Source: Candidatus Dormiibacterota bacterium (GTDB lineage Bacteria > Chloroflexota > Dormibacteria > UBA8260 > Bog-877). Taken from it: a DNA stretch of 10,534 nucleotides. The stretch is taken from NCBI GenBank assembly GCA_003133485.1, contig PKXR01000091.1, forward strand, positions 594 through 11,127, in the 5' to 3' direction. Below are positions 5,825-10,534 of the stretch, one piece after another. The notes below the pieces were generated by a model. It was not told the DNA's origin and made no database searches. It saw nothing but the letters and a program-made list of their open reading frames with translations. Each line of letters starts with the position of its first letter. Positions within the stretch are counted from its first letter, which is position 1. The translations under genes and the position numbers were made by a program.

Positions 5825-7093
5825 TTAGCGGGAGAGCGCTACCAGACATAGGGTCGGAAGCAAGGCTAGAGGCCCAACCACCAGCCCAAGCCGCCAAACG
5901 TGTCCCCACGGCACGGGCTGACCCCGGCTCCGGACGGCGCCCAAGATCAGGATCGTGGAGAGCGACCCGAAGGGGGCCAGGTTGGGGCCGAGGTCGGCCC
6001 CAACGATCGCGGGCAGGGCAAGGGTGCCCAGGTGATGCCCGGCCTGTAATCCGGCGGTGACCAGCAGGGCCGCCGGCAAATTATTGATGACTCCCGAGAT
6101 GAGTGCAGTGACCAATCCAGTTGAGACTCCGGCCGCCCAAGCGGGCGCTCCGGCGAACCACCCGGTGGCGGTCGCCAGCCACGCCGAGTTCCCCAGGCCG
6201 GAGGCAAGAACTGAGAACCCCGCGACCAAACCGAGGATCGACCACCCCAGTCCTCGTGGTAGCTGTCGGGAGCCACCGACGGACCGCACCAGTAGCGTCG
6301 CCACGGCTCCCGCGGCCAGCGTCGGCGGACCGATCGGAAGTCGGGCCACCGCGAATCCGACGTCGGTGAGGACCAATACTCCGATCAATGCAGCGACCCA
6401 CCGGGCCAGCGGGCGGTGCGCCGAGGACTGCCTCGAGCTCGCTGCCGGGACAGCTCGACCTTGAGGCAGTCCCCGGCCCGTCAGTAGCAGGCATCCAGCA
6501 ACCGTGATCAGAACCCCCAAGGTGGCCCCTGGCGTCACCTTCGCCAGGTAGGTCGAGAGGGCGATGTTGGACCGGTCCAGGATGAGCAGGTTGACGGGAT
6601 TGCTGATGGGCAGCAGTGCCGAGGCGGCGTTGGCGGTGAACGCCATCGTCAGCACAAAGGGAGTCAGGGAAAGTCCGCGGCGCTGGAGTCGGTCCAGGAC
6701 CTCCGGCGCCAGCACTAGCGCCGCTGCGTCATTGGAAATGAGAGCGGTCACAACCACCGTGACCAACGCCACCGTGGCCAGCAATCGCCGTGGGTCATTC
6801 TGACTCCACTCCTCCATCTGATCGAGCAACCGGCCCAGCATTCCGGTCACGCGCAACGCCCACGCTAAAAGGAGCAATCCGGCGAAGAACGCCAGGACAT
6901 CGAGGCTGCTGCTCAGGCCGCGCGCCACGGTCGCCACCGAGATCGCTCCGATCGCGAGCGCAACCACGACCGCCCCGAGGGGCCACCAACCCTCCGAGAT
7001 CCGCCACGGCCGGCGCGTGACGGCAGCCGCGGTCAGCAGGAAGAGCGCGAGCAGGACTAATGGCGCTACCACCGGACGTGACGTTATCGGCAA
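5825..7093 (-). CDS. ArsB/NhaD-superfamily ion transporter (arsenite-permease-like)
   Basis: Inner-membrane ion exporter of the ArsB/NhaD/citrate-transporter superfamily, 422 aa against about 429 for ArsB. About eleven hydrophobic segments are visible. ArsB-like motifs appear in order: ALISNDAAALVLAP (117-130), LPISNPVNLL (161-170), GVINNLPAALL, and near the C-terminus GADLGPNLAPFGSLSTILIL (365-384), which mirrors the ArsB signature GCDLGP...PIGSLATLL. This makes arsenite or antimonite efflux the best guess. No arsR, arsC or arsenic-responsive element is visible, so sodium/proton or another anion exchange is possible. The start is TTG at 7091-7093, the only start codon after the upstream in-frame TAG; GTG at 7070-7072 is an alternative. 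Neither has an SD. It is 62 nt downstream of the exonuclease gene, so co-transcription is possible, although a hairpin intervenes. Confidence 0.82.
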   Translation of the reverse strand: MPITSRPVVAPLVLLALFLLTAAAVTRRPWRISEGWWPLGAVVVALAIGAISVATVARGLSSSLDVLAFFAGLLLLAWALRVTGMLGRLLDQMEEWSQNDPRRLLATVALVTVVVTALISNDAAALVLAPEVLDRLQRRGLSLTPFVLTMAFTANAASALLPISNPVNLLILDRSNIALSTYLAKVTPGATLGVLITVAGCLLLTGRGLPQGRAVPAASSRQSSAHRPLARWVAALIGVLVLTDVGFAVARLPIGPPTLAAGAVATLLVRSVGGSRQLPRGLGWSILGLVAGFSVLASGLGNSAWLATATGWFAGAPAWAAGVSTGLVTALISGVINNLPAALLVTAGLQAGHHLGTLALPAIVGADLGPNLAPFGSLSTILILGAVRSRGQPVPWGHVWRLGLVVGPLALLPTLCLVALSR

Positions 7094-7110
7094 CGGGCAG
7101 CCGGCGATGC

Positions 7111-7140
7111 GCGGCTCTCGGCGGGAAGGCCGCGAGCCGC
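7111..7140 (-). terminator. Hairpin between the exonuclease and transporter genes
   Basis: GCGGCTCTCGGC (7111-7122) and GCCGCGAGCCGC (7129-7140) pair along 12 bp with one mismatch around a 6-nt loop, inside the 62-nt gap. On the minus strand no T run follows, so it may be a U-poor terminator, an attenuator, or an mRNA-stability element at the end of the repair operon. Confidence 0.4.
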
Positions 7141-7155
7141 GCTATCTGACGCCGG

Positions 7156-8565
7156 TCAGCGCTGGCGGATGATCCCCTGGGCCTTACGCCCAGTCGTCGC
7201 GGGGACAGCCGCTCCCCTGTCGGTGACCGTTCGCCCTCCGCGACCACGCTTCAGGGCCAGCCACGCCTCGTACGAATTGCCACCCGGAAGCCATGACGCC
7301 CAAGGGCGGGGCGCACCACTCGGCTCGGGGTCAAGAAGCGGTGGGGGATTCCCCTTCTCCAGCAGGCCCTTACTGTCGAGTCGAGCCTGCAGCCTCCAGA
7401 TCCGCTTGGCGAACCGACGGTCCCACCCCACCGCCGCACCGCTGAGGGCCTCCTGAGCAAGTTGCAGTGCGCCCTTCAGATCAGCTGTCCGGTGCTCCAT
7501 GTCAACGCAGAGAGCCTCCGCAGCCTCAGGATCGTGCCAGCGCTCCCAGATGACCTCCCAGGCGGCTCGAGCCTCCGCATCGAGCCCCTGACGGCGCAGC
7601 ATCCTCGTTCGCCGCAGCGCAGCGGCCCGGTCTAGCGGTGGTGGGGACTCGGACTCCGCCCCGCGGTAGAGAGCGCCTGCCCGTTCCAGATTGCCCCGAT
7701 CCTCGGCATACCGGCCCAGGCTGTACCAGTCGGACGGGTGGGGCCTTGCCACTTCAAGGTGCCCCTCAAGATGATCGATGAGCCGGACCAGGGAGAGGAG
7801 GTCCAGGAGATTGTGCCGAAGCACCGGTTCCAGCGGCGCCGGGTTCCCGTCTCGTAGGAAGCTCCGATACCTCTCCGGAGCTTCACTGCCAGGGACGTCG
7901 TCCACCCTGGGACGTCCGAGTAACTCCTCCTCCGCCCGTTTCAGGCTGCAGCGATTCAGGCGATGGCGAAAGAGTCGCCGCACCAGCGGCAGCAGGTCGA
8001 GATGAGGGGTAGCTGGCCAAGGCCTTGCCAGCCCGGTCATCACCGCCCGAGTCCGTAGTAGAGGCAGGTCGAAACTGGCGCCGTTGTAGGTGACTAGGAG
8101 GCCGGCGCGCTTTACTAGCTCGAGGCCCGCCTCGACCAGTGGCGCCTCCTGACCGAGGTCCGGAAGGAGCCACTGCTCCACCTCGACCTCGTCACCAGAG
8201 ACCACCGCCCAACCGTAGAGAAAGGGCACCGTCCCGGTCCCGCGCTGAAGGCCGGTCGTCTCCAGGTCGAAGCAAGCGACGGGACCGGCCAACCCCGGCC
8301 CCACGAGTGGAGTCAATGACCGAAGGGCGGCCGGAGCCAGAACTTCCGCACCGAGCCCCAGGTCGCGCAGATGAAGACTGGTTCGGCGCAACCACAGAGA
8401 GCGAGCGTCATCCCAGCTGAAGCCGAGCTCGATCAAGGCCGGTACTAGGACGCGCCCTTTCATTCGAGCGGCCGATGACCGGTAATCAAGGGAGGGCGGA
8501 AAGGCGACGCCTGAGCGGCCTCCGCCTCGCAGAGCCTCGATCTTGAGCCGGAGTTGGTCGGTCAC
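7156..8565 (-). CDS. mrfB: MrfB/YprB-like RNase-H-fold exonuclease
   Basis: Cytoplasmic DnaQ-type 3'-5' exonuclease, 469 aa, of the YprB ribonuclease-H-like family. In Bacillus subtilis MrfB works with the MrfA helicase in a UvrABC-independent excision pathway for mitomycin damage. Metal-binding acidic residues are visible: D100 and E102 in CFDLETTGLQ, D166 in YNGASFDLPLL, and D255 in RHNLLDLLSL. D190 in HLDLLPLVRRLF is a conserved-looking extra. After about residue 275 comes a helical TPR-like region (DWYSLGRYAEDRGNLERA, then ARAAWEVIWERW), as in MrfB. The GTG at 8563-8565 is chosen because it overlaps the helicase TGA as GTGA. The frame is open further upstream, but only inside the helicase gene. 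The last 50 residues are low-complexity and basic. Confidence 0.85.
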   Translation of the reverse strand: MTDQLRLKIEALRGGGRSGVAFPPSLDYRSSAARMKGRVLVPALIELGFSWDDARSLWLRRTSLHLRDLGLGAEVLAPAALRSLTPLVGPGLAGPVACFDLETTGLQRGTGTVPFLYGWAVVSGDEVEVEQWLLPDLGQEAPLVEAGLELVKRAGLLVTYNGASFDLPLLRTRAVMTGLARPWPATPHLDLLPLVRRLFRHRLNRCSLKRAEEELLGRPRVDDVPGSEAPERYRSFLRDGNPAPLEPVLRHNLLDLLSLVRLIDHLEGHLEVARPHPSDWYSLGRYAEDRGNLERAGALYRGAESESPPPLDRAAALRRTRMLRRQGLDAEARAAWEVIWERWHDPEAAEALCVDMEHRTADLKGALQLAQEALSGAAVGWDRRFAKRIWRLQARLDSKGLLEKGNPPPLLDPEPSGAPRPWASWLPGGNSYEAWLALKRGRGGRTVTDRGAAVPATTGRKAQGIIRQR

Positions 8566-10534
8566 CAGCCACACGTTCCCAGCAGTGCCAGCGCTGTGGC
8601 CTTGGCCTGTGGCTCGACCCCGGCCACCGGACCGACGCAAGCTGGACAACCGGATTCGCAATCACAGTCCCGCAGCAAGCTGGCAGCCGCTCGGAGCAAT
8701 TCCGCATGGAGGTCGAAGAGGCGAGCACTGAGCCCAACCCCGCCGGGATGGACGTCGTAGATGAAGATCGAGGGAGCGTCATCGCCTCCGGTAGTCACCG
8801 CCCCGGAAACGGCGGCCGGTTGCACCGTCGGCCGGTCCCCAGGCATGTACTCAGCCGCTTCGGGCACGTCTGGTTGAGCAGTAATCGAACCCAAGGAAGC
8901 CCTGACCTGGGCCACCACCCCAAGATCGCGTCGGTCGCACATCGCCAGGAAACAAGCCACCTGGCCGAGCACGTGCCCGACCGCCTCCACCCCCACCTCC
9001 AGAGTTCCCTTCCAGGCGGGCATCTGGGAGGAGAAGGAACACCAATAGGCGGTCGTTTGCAGGTCGCGCTCGGGCACTCGGATCGGCCCGGCACCCACCG
9101 TCTCGTGGGTCAGCAAGCGAATCTTCCGGTACATCGCCGCAAGAACGCTGACCCGGACCTCGCCATGCGCACGCGAGGTGAGCCGGCCCTCGTCCAGTAC
9201 CGGGCCCACCATGCGCTCGAGAACTTGCAGGCCCACCCGCATATCGGCGTCGGTGTAGTAGTCCACCGAGACCGGATGAACGTAGGCGCGCCGCTCCTCC
9301 CAGTCCAAGCGTTCCACGTGGTACTGACGTCCCTGATGCATGTAGATGGCGTCGTCATGCACTAGCAAGGGAGCCGCCCATTCGTCGAGCTCCCCCACCA
9401 CCCGCGACCCTGATCCAGAATGCCCACCAGAACTACCCGAGAAGGGGCCCTGCGGACCTTGCGACGGTGCCTGAGCGTCCACCGCTGTGTCTAGGATCAC
9501 GACGTTGCTGGCGGCCGCGGTGCGGAGATTGATAGCGTCGGCCGGGAAGGCGTCGGCGGCCCAGTGCCAGCTCCCACCGGTGTGGTGAACCAACCCGTCC
9601 TCCTGGAGAACCTCCAGCAGCTCACCCCCGTCGCTGGGACCGAATGACTCGCCATCGGGCAGAGGAAGCTCGAAGACGGCCGCCTGCAGATGAGCCGCCA
9701 GGATGAGGAGGTTGTCCGGGTCGACGAAGGCGTGCTCGGGGGAACGGTCCAAGAGATATTCCGGGTGCTTGGCCAGGTATTGGTCCAGCGGACCCCCACC
9801 GGTGATCAGCATTTGCAGAGCGGGCTTATTGCGGCGCCCGGCCCGGCCTAGCCGCTGCCAGGTGCTGGTGATCGTGCCCGGGTAGCCGACCAAAACCGCG
9901 GCGTCGAGGCGGCCAATGTCGATCCCCAACTCGAGCGCGCTGGTGGAGACTACGCAGCGCACTGCGCCCGAACGGAGCCCGGACTCAATCGCCCTCCGTT
10001 CGAGCGGCAAGTAGCCTCCGCGATACGCCCTTACCTCGTGATGGGGAGCGCCCTGAGCAACCATCCCGGGACGCTCCAAAGCTTGGCGCAGATAGTGGAG
10101 CAGGAGCTCCACCTGCAGCCGGGTCTGACTGAAAACGATCGTCTGGGACCCGCTGCGCACCAACTGGGGTACCAATGAGCTCGCCTCACGGGAAGCGCTC
10201 CGTCGGACCCCCAACCGCGTGTCGACGATCGGAGGGTTCAGCACCACCACCCGCCTGGTCGGCGCGGGGGCTCCACTGCGGTCGACACAGTGGACTGGGC
10301 GCCCCAGTAGTCGCTCGGCCAACTCCTGGGGATTGGCGATGGTGGCGGAGCAGCAGATGTAGGTTGGCTTCGCCCCGTAGAACGCGCAGATCCGATCCAA
10401 CCGGCGGATCACGTTCGCGACGTGGCTGCCGAAGACTCCTCGATAGGTGTGGAGTTCATCCAAGACCACGTAGCGAAGGCCCTTGAAGAGACGGACCCAC
10501 TGGGTGTGGTGCGGCAGGATCCCGGTGTGGAGCA
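8562..10534 (-). CDS. mrfA: MrfA/YprA-like DEAD/DEAH helicase with DUF1998 domain (5' partial)
   Basis: ATP-dependent superfamily 2 DNA helicase, partner of the downstream exonuclease. The visible 656 residues begin in GILPHHTQWVRLFKGLRYVV, so the Q motif, Walker A and motifs Ia/Ib lie outside the window. Motif II DELH is at 10449-10460, motif III SAT at 10341-10349, motif V STSALELGIDIG at 9912-9947, and motif VI QRLGRAGRR at 9831-9857. The DUF1998 region includes APLLVHDDAIYMHQGRQYHVERL and, at the C-terminus (8637-8666), four cysteines in C-x-C-x3-C-x2-C, the presumed zinc or Fe-S site reported for this family. A 26-residue Gly/Ser/Gln-rich insert (9402-9479) separates the helicase core from the DUF1998 part. 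The stop overlaps the exonuclease GTG (GTGA). Family assignment is secure; the repair role is from the characterised Bacillus pair. Confidence 0.92.
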   Translation of the reverse strand, partial: LHTGILPHHTQWVRLFKGLRYVVLDELHTYRGVFGSHVANVIRRLDRICAFYGAKPTYICCSATIANPQELAERLLGRPVHCVDRSGAPAPTRRVVVLNPPIVDTRLGVRRSASREASSLVPQLVRSGSQTIVFSQTRLQVELLLHYLRQALERPGMVAQGAPHHEVRAYRGGYLPLERRAIESGLRSGAVRCVVSTSALELGIDIGRLDAAVLVGYPGTITSTWQRLGRAGRRNKPALQMLITGGGPLDQYLAKHPEYLLDRSPEHAFVDPDNLLILAAHLQAAVFELPLPDGESFGPSDGGELLEVLQEDGLVHHTGGSWHWAADAFPADAINLRTAAASNVVILDTAVDAQAPSQGPQGPFSGSSGGHSGSGSRVVGELDEWAAPLLVHDDAIYMHQGRQYHVERLDWEERRAYVHPVSVDYYTDADMRVGLQVLERMVGPVLDEGRLTSRAHGEVRVSVLAAMYRKIRLLTHETVGAGPIRVPERDLQTTAYWCSFSSQMPAWKGTLEVGVEAVGHVLGQVACFLAMCDRRDLGVVAQVRASLGSITAQPDVPEAAEYMPGDRPTVQPAAVSGAVTTGGDDAPSIFIYDVHPGGVGLSARLFDLHAELLRAAASLLRDCDCESGCPACVGPVAGVEPQAKATALALLGTCGW

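Noticed and set aside
1..10534. CRISPR array, insertion sequence, prophage or toxin-antitoxin module
   Set aside because: No regular repeat-spacer pattern, transposase, integrase, phage gene or small paired toxin-antitoxin genes could be read on either strand.

Overview
The window is GC-rich bacterial DNA with dense, overlapping genes. Several start codons are GTG or TTG, one promoter looks leaderless, and the tRNA has an encoded CCA. This fits a high-GC Gram-positive or Chloroflexota/Dormibacterota-like lineage, but nothing in the window fixes the taxon.

Layout. Positions 1-41 hold the last codons of a plus-strand gene, followed by a strong hairpin (81-107) that is probably its terminator. 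I see nothing in 108-285. A minus-strand tRNA-Gly(GCC) occupies 286-360, with a perfect dyad just upstream of it (371-389). I see no gene in 390-604. A plus-strand MarR-family regulator (641-1216) follows. It converges with a minus-strand three-gene operon: an aldo/keto reductase (3597-4634), a beta-hydroxyacid-dehydrogenase-type NAD(P) oxidoreductase (2713-3600) and a 14-TM DHA2-type drug exporter (start 2716). The three genes overlap as GTGA and ATGA. The exporter frame has no stop where one is expected and runs on antisense through the whole marR gene to 524. The reductase operon and marR each have a recognisable promoter, and the two promoters share a related 22-bp dyad, which I propose as the MarR operator.

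The span 4703-4936 holds no convincing gene, only a GC-rich dyad. Upstream lies a second minus-strand block. In transcription order it has a DUF1998 DEAD/DEAH helicase (MrfA/YprA type, 5' end outside the window), an RNase-H-fold exonuclease overlapping it by GTGA (MrfB/YprB type), a 62-bp gap with a hairpin, an ArsB/NhaD-superfamily ion transporter, a possible small ORF, and a DUF1275 (YoaK-like) membrane protein broken by one frameshift at a G run.

Two functional modules stand out. One is a regulated detoxification and efflux cassette: two oxidoreductases and an exporter under a cysteine-free MarR repressor. The other is an MrfAB-type DNA repair pair, which in Bacillus acts in UvrABC-independent repair of mitomycin-type lesions. 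It sits directly upstream of an oxyanion-type permease. Functions come from motif recognition and family knowledge; no searches were run.
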